Source: Solea solea (lineage: Eukaryota; Chordata; Actinopteri; Pleuronectiformes; Soleidae). From it: a DNA stretch of 64,000 nt. The notes beneath the pieces were generated by a model. It was not told the DNA's origin. It saw nothing but the letters and a program-made list of their open reading frames with translations, and did not search any database. The position numbers were made by a program, and so were the translations under genes. The DNA lies in assembly GCF_958295425.1 (NCBI RefSeq), contig NC_081142.1:22762469-22826468 (forward strand), written 5' to 3'. This document shows positions 1 through 21,876 of this stretch, in pieces (the stretch's first letter is position 1; each line of letters begins with the position of its first letter).

Positions 1-1565
1 ACCTCTCTGATTGAGCCGAGGCTGGAGCTCGTCCAGCTGACACACAGTCAGGTACGGGAGGAGCATCTCGATGAGAGGTGCTGGGAGATCTGAGCAGATG
101 ACATAATATAATCCTTTATTAGTCCTACAATGGGCAAAAATATGGCAAATACGGCAAAGGTAATAAATAATAAACATGCATATTCACTTCTATGAATGCA
201 CAATATAGAAGATATCGACCGTTAAGATTATTAAAATAGAGTAGACTATACAGTATATACATGAAGTAACCAGAAAGTAGTACGAGCTTAAAGAATTGCA
301 CATTGTTACACGTTAGTGTGAGTGAAAACTTCACAATAATCCACATTAGATACATGGTGGTCAACGGTTTCCAATGTTTATATGCCAGGAATGGACAATT
401 ACCTTTATATTGTTTTAAAAAGGAAGTTTTGCTGAATGTCGTAAGGGGTGAATAGCTCTGCTTCCTTTTCAAAGGCTCAAAAAGAGGTTTTATTGTATTG
501 TCTTCTCATCGATAGTGAGTGAATGAACACAACTGTTGAGTAAGGTGCACTGACTGTGTTTGAAGTTTTATTTTAACTTGTAAACGCAGTCCTTTGCGCG
601 AGCAGCAGTGGTGAATGTGCAGCAGAAATGGACATTTTAATATGGACACTATTTTCAATGCGTTTCCTTCAAGGACTACGATTCTCCCTGCGACAGTGTT
701 TTTGACAGATTTACTAAACATTTCTACTTTTATAACCTTTCATCAGACAAGATAGTCTTTTTTTAGTGCGTGAGGTTTCCATATGTGTATTTATGGAGGG
801 ATTTGTGAGGGAGACCAGAGAGGAGAGAATTACAGTAATCAATGCGGGAGGTGACGAGGTTGTGAACAAGTATTGAAGTTATATAAGGGGTAAGGAAAGG
901 GCGGAGTCGATTTATATTGCGAAGATGGAAATATGCAGGTAGCAGGTAATGTTATTGATGTAGGATTGGAATGATAGTGTCCTGTCGAGGACGACACACA
1001 GACTTGGTTTTGGACAAAAACAAGTAATTTCCAGGTTTTGAAAAACGCTGACTGATTAACATTTTTCAACATTTCATGGACCAAACAAGTAGGCTACTCG
1101 ATTAATGGAGAAAATAATCGACAGATTAATGGATTATGAAGATAATCGTTAGTTGCATCTTAAAATACGTAAAGTAACACAAACTAAATAATAATAGTAA
1201 TTATTATTATTATTATTATCATAGTTATTAATAAAAAACAACATAATAGTAGTAGTATGGGAAATTTCATCTACGTCACGATGTTGTGTGCGCCGCTCAT
1301 TAGAGCCCCCCTGCTACAAAGCGGAACCTTTAACAACAATAAATAAATTCAATATTATGTTTTACGAATGTTAAATACTTACATATACATATTATAAAGA
1401 AAAAAGTAAGAAAGTATTTTAGTTAGTTACAGTTAGCACAGATGGGGAAAAATAGCTTGATCCACACTTACCGAGGACAGCGTCCGCGCCCAGGACAGCG
1501 AAGTGTTCCCTCACCGCGTAGAAACATCGTTCCTGAAGACCCGTCTCCCTCGGTTCTCTTATCAT
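1..1565 (-). CDS. lrrc41: probable lrrc41, first two coding exons (partial)
   Basis: Two exons join in phase. Exon 1 runs 1565-1472: the ATG has an in-frame TAA just upstream, and the exon ends at CTCG|GTAAGT after one base of a codon. Exon 2 starts at 89 after a CTGCTCAG acceptor and runs off the left edge. Together they encode about 61 residues, including the stretch [14 protein letters not shown]. This aligns without gaps to the N-terminus of human LRRC41 as I recall it (LPGPILQSILPLL, followed by a conserved L-rich stretch). The LPAP motif resembles a Cul5 box, which fits LRRC41's known role as an elongin BC/Cullin-5 substrate adaptor. The adjacent rad54l gene supports the name, because the two are neighbours in human. 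Only the N-terminus is visible, so another LRR or BC-box protein is possible. The intron carries a decayed repeat near 1000-1162. Confidence 0.65.
1000..1162 (+). repeat. decayed copy of an AATCGATTAATCG-type repeat
   Basis: This stretch contains GACCAAACAAGTAGGCTACTCG, then alternating ATTAAT and AATCGAC blocks, and ends with GATAATCGTTAGTTGCATC. The same ordered words recur near 9060-9220, 10140-10330, 12840-13080 and 48010-48262. It is a short dispersed element that looks hAT-related by its TTGCAGCCCTA-like end. It lies in the first intron of the lrrc41-like gene. Confidence 0.5.
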
Positions 1566-2617
1566 TTTTAACACTTGGTTTTAATGTAATTGGATAATAT
1601 AATTCACAAATGTGGTTAATTATCATAAAAATGTATGACAGCATTGACGCCTCTCAGCTCCACTCACTGGTTCTCTGCTCTGTCGGACAACGTACATCGA
1701 TCGAGCGGACGGATAAATTGTTCATTAACCGTGAATAGCATCAGTCCGCGGTAGAAAAGCGACACAGCCGTGATTTTTGCTCAAAAGTGTCTACTACAAC
1801 ATAAGTGTATATTAAATGTAAATGCACAACCGGAAACGTCCGCTACGCTGTGGTAAAAGTCAGAATTTCATCGAATTTCATTGGTGGTTAGCAAAACAAA
1901 TAAATGTGCGCACTACGCCACCACCTGGCCAGGAGCACGGGCCAAGAAAAACGGAATAAATACGACCGTTGAGGTCGTTCTAACGAGAAAATGAAATCAA
2001 ATCCTAAAAGTCTTTGAATAGTTTCTTCAAGATTGATCATATTCCAGTGTTGTTTTGATATTTTAAATAAAGTGTGATTAGAAAACAGCGGTTGTGTCCA
2101 AACTCTCTCACTTTTCCCCCACTGATTAATCAATAATAAACATAAGATTGGGAACCATTGTAATATTAAACGTGTAATGAAAAATTAAAGTTATTAAAAG
2201 TAGAGCGAGAAAAAAGGAAACCAACTAAACATTTAAAGGTCCAGTGTGTAAAATTAAAACGAAATTAGCATTTGGCAGGACATAAAAAGATAAAATGGTT
2301 AGAATTATTTCTTTTAATGTACAATCTACTGTTTTTTGCTCAGAAACATGGATCAACCACACAAAAACTGCACACTACACATAGTACTGTCTATTTTTTT
2401 TTTTTTATCCATAGACATGTTATTTAGCACTTTTACGCGTGGAAAATACCATGTAGAGTGTTGGAATCAACTGGTATTGCTGACAAATTTCTAAAATAGT
2501 TCCGTCTACGAGTTCCTATATCAATGGAACGCAGAATGAGGTCGCACTTTAACCTCCATTACAGTTAGACATTTTCCTAATATTACAGCTGAAAATGGTT
2601 GTACATTGGTATATATA
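1566..2617. other. intergenic spacer, lrrc41 5' side to rad54l 3' side
   Basis: About 1 kb separates the lrrc41-like start codon from the rad54l 3' end. The part near 1640-1860 has more CpG than its surroundings and is the likely lrrc41 promoter and 5' UTR. The part from 2150 to 2617 is AT-rich. I see no further coding exon; the short open frames here have no recognisable similarity. Confidence 0.4.
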
Positions 2618-2623
2618 TTTATT
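2618..2623 (-). terminator. candidate rad54l polyadenylation signal
   Basis: TTTATT on the plus strand reads AATAAA on the minus strand, about 210 bases after the rad54l stop codon. It is the nearest canonical hexamer I noticed. No transcript evidence is available, so usage is unproven. Confidence 0.35.
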
Positions 2624-2830
2624 GTTTGTGAACTGGTATCTAAAAAAAACACTTCACACCGGGAAGATGATATTTTCATCACATTCTCGACGCATTGATT
2701 GACTCCCAGTCATTCTCATTTACTCCACTTGTTTTAATAATAATAAAAGAAACTAAATATATAAATACAGATTCAGTATATACAGGGTGGGAGTGTGACA
2801 GGACAGTCTGTTGTCGTCGTGTTCCTCCCA

Positions 2831-13575
<10,745 letters not shown>

Positions 13576-13839
13576 TGTCCTGTAACTGGAAGTGCAGCTG
13601 GACGCGGCGGCGCTATCGTTGAGCCGCCTGTTTACCCGGAGAACAACGGAGGTTCAGTCCGCTTTAACTGCTCATATAACGCTCTCATGTCCACGCTGCT
13701 GCTCCGTAACAGTCACTAACTCCGTGTCGTCAAAACAGTCGAGTCAAATAAGGTGTTGCTATTTCCACAGAAGGGTCTATTTACCGTGTATTTGCCGTTA
13801 CAGTAAACGTCCGGTTTACACGCAAATACAGCGTTGAAG

Positions 13840-13850
13840 TTGGCGCTAAA
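13840..13850. promoter_or_regulatory. weak E2F-like site upstream of rad54l
   Basis: TTGGCGCTAAA lies about 265 bases upstream of the rad54l ATG, in the CpG-containing stretch 13590-13870 that should hold the promoter. It resembles the E2F consensus TTTSSCGC with one mismatch. E2F or DREAM control is known for recombination genes in general; for this site it is inference. Confidence 0.25.
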
Positions 13851-13875
13851 TGTGTTGCACAACACTACGGCAAGC

Positions 13876-14948
13876 CTGAAAGGCCAAACATGACGAGGAG
13901 CTTCGAGACTTAAAGTTGCAGACCCAAGTTGTATGAGCTTTATTTTACAATAATAAATAAAGCTCTGAGAATTCAGACTTTTTTCACAGGCTTCTTACTT
14001 TTTTGTAAATCAGAGTTCTGACTTTATGTGTTTATAAAAACCTGACTTCTGAGATTAAAGTTAGAATTCTCAAAAAGTTGTACAACATTTAACATACATT
14101 AAAATTTAACATGGTTATGTATTAATATGTATATTTCACAAAATATATTTTGTTTTACTTGTTCACTTTGACAGACGTGTGGAACATTTGTTTTCAGTTG
14201 TATGTTTCTCTATTGTCTGTTTTTGTGGGTGCACCTGTGTATCCCATGTGACCTCCTTCCTGTCTGCAGTGGAAGTGACCAGGAAAGATGGAGGTGACTT
14301 TTACATTAATTCACGTGTTTTTAGTTCATGTGTTTTATGCTGTAATTTCCATATGAATTATATTCTATAATGTTTTTGTGTCATATGTAAACTTATTTTA
14401 AATATTTAATTTGTTTAAAGGCTCCACATGTGACTCCACATTTATTGCAGTTGAACATCTGTAGGTACAAAGTTTGAACAGCAGGTGGCAGCAAATTTAC
14501 ATGTAAATATTTGACACTTCAATGCACAATCACATCGGTGCAATAATTTACATTAGGAAAAGTTCAAGTAGCATAAAATTGACAAATCAGAAAGCAGTAG
14601 ACCAGCAGCTAAAAACACAGATTTTCTCAATGGACTTTGGTGCAGAGTTCTCAAGAATGGATTTGTGAATTAATTATTAGTTATACCAAAAGAGGCAACA
14701 CTTATATATAATAATTGAATGATTGAGAGGCCCTGTTAGACATATCACATAATAACATTAGTTATGAAGGCCCCATGAAGACATCAGGGGTGGGTAACAG
14801 CCTAATACATACATATTAATTTGGGGTAGTAGTACAGAGGCTTGGGCTTCAGGGGCCCAAGCAGGCCCTGGTCCTGTTAAGCAATCCATCCTTACCAGGA
14901 TGAGGATGTGCCTAAGTAATAACCCTAGTTGTATTTTCAGTCTCAAAT
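13876..14948. other. spacer between the rad54l promoter and the ttc12 3' end
   Basis: This stretch is AT-rich with no recognisable exon. It should hold the 3' UTR of the ttc12 frame. A TTTATT word near 14442 would read as AATAAA on the minus strand. I see no poly(T) tract here that would mark an undecayed retrocopy tail. Confidence 0.35.
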
Positions 14949-17042
14949 TCATGTGATGAACTTCATACAGGAGTGCAGAACCTCAAAGCCGTGAAGTTCT
15001 CGAAGTCTGTTCAAATGCCTGGGCTCGGCCTGACACAGCTTCCCCAGAGCAATCGCCGCATTTTGCTGCACAGCCGTCCTCTTTGCGTCCCCTGCAGCGC
15101 GGCGTAGCAGCAGCAGCACAATATCAGTGTCCAGCAGACTGCTGGCGACTCGCTCCAACTGAAGGCAGTGAGTCAAGCAGAGGGTGGCATTTCCTGAGAC
15201 CATGTCGTCACAGCTGGAAGCCAGCAAATGACGTAAAATAGATAGCTTTTTATCACACTTCACCAGCTCCTGCCGAGCCAAATGACTAGCAGCGGTGCAC
15301 ACTGTCAGAGTCTTCATGGCGTATTTAGAGGCAGTCTGCCCTGGTCTCTTCAGCAACCGGTACATGGTCCGAACCACGCCCCTCTGAATAACACGCTCAA
15401 CAGCCTCAGAGGACTGAGGGAGCACGGTGCTCAGCACGCCAATGGCTCGAGTTATGACTCCTCCGTCAGTGTCCCTGAGCAGTTCCTGACAGAAGTCGCA
15501 GAGTGAAAGAGAGTGTTCCTGGACGGCCGGAGACGTCACCGTTGAAAGGCTGATGATTAATCCAAGCACGGGGTAAAGGATCTCCTTGAATTCATGTGCA
15601 CTGCAGTGCCTGATGGAAAACAGGAAGGCCTTCCAACACTCTGAGTCGTGAGCAAGTTGATGACGAATAACGTCGTCTTGAGCCAAACATCCAATGGCTG
15701 AAATCAGAGACGGAAGAACATGACGATTGGACTCGCTGATATTTCTTAGGATTGTCGTCAATGGCTCAATGACGGAGTCGGTCAACACGTTCCTTAACTG
15801 AGTAAAAAGTTTTTTTTCTGCTGCAAAGTTCTCCAGAACGTTGACTGCCATGTTTTCTTGCTGCTGCTTTGAGATGCACGCCATGAGGTTCCTCACTAAC
15901 ACGTGCACATCCAGGCTTTCAATGGCCAGTTGTCTCCCGTGTGGCATCTGAGCAAACAAATGTAGTAATGACAGACATTCTCTCTGCACTGCAACACTCT
16001 CTGATGCTATCAAATACACAGTGGCTTGTCTCGTCACTGGGCATTTCAGTAACATCTTCTGGTTTTCGGCATTCCCGTCACAAATAACCCTCCATAATTT
16101 CAGAACAGACACACATAACCTTTGGCTGTGCTTGTCTTTTGTTTTCTCCAGCAGGCATCTCTTCACCGTGTCGTTTCTGCAGATGATGCTAAAGCCATTG
16201 TTCAATCTGAAAAGGGTCTGACCTGTCGAGTCACGAACTGCTTCTAACAGAATCTGCAAGCCTCCGCAGTAAAAGAGCGTCATCTGACCAGGCTTTGAAA
16301 GCTTCTTGAGGACCTCGGGTACTGCTGTACCTTTCCTCTCGCCCTTATCAAACTCCTGCTTTGCATTCACCTCCTGAGTCTCTCTTTCCTCCTCCATATT
16401 CACCTGTGTCACGTGTTCTTCTACCATTTTCTTCCGTCCAGGTTCAATTTCCGCTATCTTCTCAAAGCAGCGCCTTGACTCACTGTAGTCCTTCAATTCC
16501 AGGTAGGCTTTGCCCATGTGGAAGTAGGCTTTAATGCACCTGTCGTTGCACTTCAGCGCCCACTCGCAGTCACTGATGGCCTCCTTGTGCTTTCCCAGCT
16601 TGATGTAGGACTGAGCTCGGTTGGTGTACAGCTGCTGCATGTCCCGTAGTTCAGCCAAGCCGTCGCTGTAACATTTCACTGCAGATTCATAATCTCCGTC
16701 AGCGTAAGCTTTATTCCCCTCGTCTTTGAGCACGAGAGCTTTTTTTTGTTGAGCGATGCGCCTTTGTCTCCTGTCTTCAGCATCTCTCTCCATGTTCTTA
16801 ATGAAGCTCTCTGGACTTTCACTCTGGGGACTAAACGACGGCTGGTCGGTTGAGCTTGTGTTGATTTTAGTCTTGTTCATTTTTGTCCTGCAGGGTTCGT
16901 CCATGGAGGCGATGTAGCAGTCGGCCTCCTTAATTGCTTTTTGCCTGGTGTCAGCATCAGAGGAGTTTAGATCCTTCACCAGCTCACTTATTTTATCAAC
17001 ATTCTTCAGCGCTCTCTCAAAATCTTCAAGTGCCTCCATCAT
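14949..17042 (-). CDS. ttc12: ttc12, tetratricopeptide repeat protein 12, intronless frame
   Basis: One uninterrupted 697-codon frame aligns over its full length with TTC12 (about 705 residues in human, from memory). TTC12 is a cytoplasmic factor needed to assemble axonemal dyneins, and its loss causes ciliary dyskinesia in people. Residues 104-205 form three TPR units (LKDEGNKAYADGDYESAVKCYS, then YTNRAQSYIKLGKHKEAISDCEWALKC, then AYFHMGKAYLELKDYSESRRCFEKI). Residues about 240-690 are Leu-rich helices matching the armadillo-like part, and the end LHGFEVLHSCMKFIT matches the family C-terminus. The start is the first of two adjacent ATGs. Mammalian TTC12 has many introns, so the simplest reading is an intact retrocopy, possibly the working gene. 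No stop, frameshift or poly(A) trace was found. Confidence 0.88.
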   Translation of the reverse strand: MMEALEDFERALKNVDKISELVKDLNSSDADTRQKAIKEADCYIASMDEPCRTKMNKTKINTSSTDQPSFSPQSESPESFIKNMERDAEDRRQRRIAQQKKALVLKDEGNKAYADGDYESAVKCYSDGLAELRDMQQLYTNRAQSYIKLGKHKEAISDCEWALKCNDRCIKAYFHMGKAYLELKDYSESRRCFEKIAEIEPGRKKMVEEHVTQVNMEEERETQEVNAKQEFDKGERKGTAVPEVLKKLSKPGQMTLFYCGGLQILLEAVRDSTGQTLFRLNNGFSIICRNDTVKRCLLEKTKDKHSQRLCVSVLKLWRVICDGNAENQKMLLKCPVTRQATVYLIASESVAVQRECLSLLHLFAQMPHGRQLAIESLDVHVLVRNLMACISKQQQENMAVNVLENFAAEKKLFTQLRNVLTDSVIEPLTTILRNISESNRHVLPSLISAIGCLAQDDVIRHQLAHDSECWKAFLFSIRHCSAHEFKEILYPVLGLIISLSTVTSPAVQEHSLSLCDFCQELLRDTDGGVITRAIGVLSTVLPQSSEAVERVIQRGVVRTMYRLLKRPGQTASKYAMKTLTVCTAASHLARQELVKCDKKLSILRHLLASSCDDMVSGNATLCLTHCLQLERVASSLLDTDIVLLLLRRAAGDAKRTAVQQNAAIALGKLCQAEPRHLNRLRELHGFEVLHSCMKFIT

Positions 17043-17376
17043 GGGTTAAATGATTGAACAAGACTGTAGTTGGTGTTCCTCGTCTTCTTCTGTGCTTTCT
17101 CTTTGGGTGGTGGTGATTTAATGCAGTTTCCTTCACTTGTTCTCCTTAGCCTTAAGCTTCCCTTTACCTTAACGTCGCCCTCACCCTGTCTTAGTCCTTT
17201 GTCTCATGGCCACAGTCATTTACTGTTACAGTTCAAAGGCAAAGGACTGCCTTTGAACTGATTCCCAACACAAACTAAAGGCCACTTTTCAGACCAGGAG
17301 TTGAAAGAGTAGTGAAGGTAGAGAGTTCCAGGTGATTATGAGAAGAGACTGAGGAGACGATTAGAAGAGGGGAGGA
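17043..17376. other. ttc12 upstream region
   Basis: This is the 5' side of the ttc12 frame and contains pyrimidine-rich then purine-rich stretches. It includes the self-complementary pair TTCAAAGGCAAAGGACTGCC / CTTTGAACTG near 17235. No exon is recognised. If ttc12 is a retrocopy, its promoter must lie here or further right. Confidence 0.3.
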
Positions 17377-17389
17377 TGAGAAGATGATG

Positions 17390-17511
17390 AGTGGAGTGGC
17401 TCAATGGTTAAGACCGATACCCTGTATGCGAAAGACGTCATGGTCGCAAGTTCGATCCCACCCCTGACTGATTGTACTCAATTCCATTGTAAATGACATG
17501 TAATGTAATGA
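17390..17511 (+). mobile_element. tRNA-derived SINE with 11-bp target duplication
   Basis: The head TGGCTCAATGGTTAAGACCG resembles a Pol III A box, and GGTCGCAAGTTCGATCCCA is a B box. The body continues TTGTACTCAATTCC and ends in AAATGACATGTAATGTAATG. The word TGAGAAGATGA stands on both sides (17377-17387 and 17515-17525). It shares head, body and tail with the copy at 50881-51020. Confidence 0.8.
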
Positions 17512-18764
17512 GGGTGAGAAGATGAAAGGATGAGGCTGAGGAGAGGGTAAGGCTTTTTTAAAACAATGTTTTATTATTAATAATGTACAAAAACAGTGGT
17601 CAGGAGTCATGTTATATTACACTGTCAATAATTCTGTATATATATATTTATATATTTATTCAAGATAATACAGTACCATGACGAATATGAAGACTATGAA
17701 CATTTCATTATATGAGGTTTATAAGGATTTATAACGGTGTCATCTGTAAACTGGTAGATGAATAGACAGAATAATACTGTATACATGCTGGATTATGGTC
17801 TAAAGAGGGGATTAGAGTCCCCGTGTGAGAGCACTATAGCAGCCCCGACATGACGGTAAACCCTTTATTAGTTTCACTTTGTTTGGAGCCTTGCTCACAA
17901 TAAGCATATTTAGTAAAAAATATGGTCAAATAAACAACCTTGTATCCTGAAATGTCTCTTTCCATACAGCTAAACAACAGCAGCAGCAGCAGCAGCATAT
18001 AAATGATGGTGAACTATTTAAGGTTGGATTAGTGGAAAGATCCTGGTGTAGTTTAATATCATTAGTGTTAAAGTGATTTGCTCAGGGTTTTGAAATGTGG
18101 TTGTATGAAGAACTGACGCACAGTCACTGCTGTTAAGTGAATATTGGGGAATCATTTGTTGCACAATTTAAAGTCTGGGTCATCACAGGAGACGGTGACA
18201 CTGGATAATGTCAATAAAAAGCATCACACCGTGAACAGAGTTGAATACCGTTGCACTTTTCCGTCATAGTAATATTTGCACTATTCTTGCACAAATGTTG
18301 TGAAATGTTGTGTTTTTCTACACAGCAGACACATTTTTCCAGTGCTGACGCTGGATTGAAACGTGATTTCCTTCGATCATTCAATCATTATTTACCTGCT
18401 ATCAATATGTCGACCGACTATTTGTTTTCAACTCTGTATATTTTCCTTGTTTTCTTGAATATTTTGCACCATTTGCCTACTTTTATATTCGTACGTCATC
18501 TGATTAAGGAGCAACCACATTTGTGGTTTATGTATATATGTATAAATGTATATGTACATAAACTAAACATATAAAATGTACTGCCTGCTTAAAAACAGGC
18601 TGATGGAAAACAAACACCTCATGTATCAGTACTGTTAAGCAACCACACTTTAAAAGAACCTCAACTATTCCTCGTACATCGGTCCTGAGGGATTTGGTCA
18701 CAAGTTCAGCTTCAAGTTTCGGTGTGAAAGCAGCCAAATGTGTCCTGAATGTGCCTTTAGAACC

Positions 18765-18960
18765 AGGGTCTCAAACCCAAAACAACCTGGGGGGCCACTA
18801 AGTATCTAGTCTGGTCAGAAGGGGAAAAAAATCCCAACATTTTCGTAAAAAAGCAGGGGTATTCAATCATGAGATCTGTTTTTTGGAGTGAAATATTTGG
18901 AATGCAAAAAAACTGGTGGCTAGTGGCTAGTTTGAGACCTCTGCTTAAGAACCACATTAG
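18765..18960. repeat. GGGGGGCCACT-type dispersed repeat remnant
   Basis: It contains GGGTCTCAAACCCAAAACAA, CCTGGGGGGCCACTAAG and TATCTAGTCTGGTCAGA, and closes with TAGTTTGAGACCTCTGC. It resembles, in fragments, 23640-23700 (in the opposite sense), 46523-46700 and 53125-53165. The inverted CTCAAAC / GTTTGAG ends suggest a hAT-type MITE. Confidence 0.4.
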
Positions 18961-21755
18961 GAGGTGGTGTCTGCGACACAGAGACCTCTTTTCCTCCTGA
19001 AGCCAACACAGGAATACAAATATATTTAACAGCCACAAGCGGGCAACACTGCTGGTTGCAAAAAGATCCCCAATTTATATGGAACTCTGTAGATAAATGA
19101 GCCGCCTTATCACTTCATTTATACTATTTTGCTCTCCATCAGTAGTTTCAGCTTTCCTTCAATAGAGCATTTTTAGAGTGGACACCAGTGTGAATGACAG
19201 CTGGTATCGTCCAATAGCAGCCTGGTTGCAGGTAAAGCTTCGAAATAATTGTTGTTCAGATTTCTTCAATCCACAATCCAGCTGTGACCAGAACTCTCAG
19301 GACAGATGTTAACATCAAGTCTTAATAAATAATAAAAAAAAAAAAAACGACAGCTGCTGATGCAGTTTAGTTGTGTGGAAATATAACTTAAAATTAAAAC
19401 ATGTAAAATACTCTGATCAGAGAACTGTGTGTGTGTGTGTGTGAGATACAAGGCTACTTCATTGAGAAGAAAACATACTCAGAGCAGGTTCAATGCAAAC
19501 ACAGAATGAATAAATAAAAAATAACTTAAAACAATAAATACTCTTATGTACAGTAAGGCAACATGATGCATAGCATCTAACAGAGAAGTTAAGTCTGGAC
19601 TTTGACAGAAGGCTTTAGAGACGACAGCGTGACAGAGACAATGTTTCATCAGTGTGTTAGAACTGCAGCAACATGAAGGAATATCTGACGACGCACACCT
19701 CAGGTCATTTTCCAATGTCAGCAGCGATGGTTGATTAACAAAGAAACTTTTGAAGAAGAAATATCACCATGACGTCGGTTATATTCCCCTTTCAGACATC
19801 GGGAGAAATCTGATATCTCAAGTGTCAGGTAGTTCACTAGAACCACACACACATGACTGAAGACATTATTCTCATTATATAACCTGGATCATTAATAAAG
19901 CAGCAAACACATATAATGCATGTATAGGTAAAGTGGAGCATATAGAAAACCTTAATTCAAATGACTGTTTTCATGTCGCGTTAAACTCACAGTCTCGGTG
20001 TCGTCCAGCAGAGAGCAGTGTCGATGTGCTCATACTTTTTTTCAATTCTGACCGCACAAGAGTTCAAGCACTACATCTAAAAGTAGGTGAGAGGCTGACT
20101 GAAACACACATTAGAGTTAGAATTATCGATTGGTTGTTGATTTTTTAAAAATAATTTGGTGCAAACAGTAACTAAGACTAAGACAGTAATGTCATCAGGG
20201 AGCGCTGATTTCCTCTTTCTGCTCTGGCCATAATTATCAGCTCCCTGTGTTCTTTCAGACTATCAAAATGTGTCATTTTGTGTCCTCCGTGTTTGAAATC
20301 CTTCACTTGGATTTAACGAAGTGACTTAAACTGAGACCACACGCTCTACACGCAGCAGGAGAGTGGCGGCTAAAAATGTTGATTTTTCTCCATGGGCTTT
20401 GGAGCAGGAGAGTAAACGCAAAACAAAGTTCAGTTTTCGGTTATAAAAGGCAGCGTAATGGCAATATATCAAGCTTACAAGCATATTCTTGAGAAGCTGG
20501 CAGCCAAAGTGATTCTACAGATGCATTTTTTGTTTAAGGGGAAACAGTAGAGTGACCTTATCACTACATGGACAACACAGTCAGAGACAGAGCTGGTGAC
20601 ACCTGCAGACTGACAGCTGATCCAGCTGTGCCGTCATCATCACTACTATCAGATGCACTACTAACAGACACTTATCTCCTCTCCCGTGTTTTCCTTACAT
20701 CTCTCCCTCGTCTTGTCTTTCATAGAAGAGTCTGTGAAAGTTGCAGAAAGACCCTCACAACCCGGGTCTTCTTGCTGCAAATGCAAGCATGATAATTCAT
20801 GCTCAACACTTTATTGTCCAGCTTTGGTGTACTTCTGTAGCAGTGCTACAGCGCCAAAGACAAATTATTCAACCTAACTCGAGCAAGACCAGTCGCCTAC
20901 AGGTGAATTCCTCGAAGAGGGTGACAAAGAGGAGCAGCGTACAAACACTTTTCCTGTAGCTCTGTGTCAAAGGTGAAACAACACACCTTTAATTGAGTCC
21001 ACAGCTGTCTGCTTCATTCATGTGTCGCATCTACGAAGCCAAAAGCGCACAGCTGTGAGCTGTTACAGCAACGTTTGGTTTAAATTTGCTACCAAAACTC
21101 TGTGAGTAAAACTGAGGCGTGCATGTGCTTTTACTACTTTACCGCTCGGCTTTGATCAAAGCCAGAGTACATCTTTTGTTTGATTTCAAAGAAAGGTCAC
21201 TGCTCAGTAACAATGAGCTACGTCCGATGGGATTTGTTTTGGACCTGTACTCGTGATAATTGTGTCGGATAATTGTTCTGATGGTTTCTGTTTGGTTTCC
21301 AGCCTCTATTTTCCCCTGTCACAAAACATCAGATGGTGTAATTGAAAGCAAATGTGGGATCATGTGTGGGCTTGGCTGCGAGCATTCTTCAGATAATCTT
21401 CAACAACTCCAAACAGCAACTTAAAAAGCTGGAAGTCTTTCAGTGAGCTGAATAGCGTGAGGCCGAACCAACTGTACTCATAAAAAAGCCAAAGAGGTGC
21501 TTTGATATCTCAGTGTTACGTGTAAAGTACTCGTCAGAGACGCATGACACAAAGCAGGAAGAAGGCCAATACTTCACGCGGCTATTTTTAAGTCAAGTTT
21601 TCAAAGCGGCCGACACAAAAAGATTGAATGAACCCTGTCTCATCTCCGACATGGACAATATAACCCGGCAAATAAAAATGCAATACTCCATTGTAAATTT
21701 TTCCAGTCAAATGAGTCAAGGGTTGGAAACTGAAACTGCTTTTGGTGCTGGACCA

Positions 21756-21876
21756 CAGTATATGTATATATGTATATCTATATACTTTATATATATAGAT
21801 ATATATATCTATATATATATAGATTTATATATATATTTTTTTTTAATCTATATATATATATATATATACATGTGGA
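21756..21876. repeat. TA-rich imperfect microsatellite
   Basis: It consists of TATATATA and ATCTATAT units with interruptions. The open frame over it is a low-complexity artefact. Confidence 0.9.

Noticed and set aside
14758..14952. Small minus-strand frame directly after the ttc12 stop
   Set aside because: It overlaps the ttc12 end in another phase and has no family features. It is probably 3' UTR.
17390..17511. tRNA gene
   Set aside because: A and B boxes are present, but the continuation into a shared body and TAATGTAATG tail, with a second dispersed copy and a target duplication, identifies a SINE.
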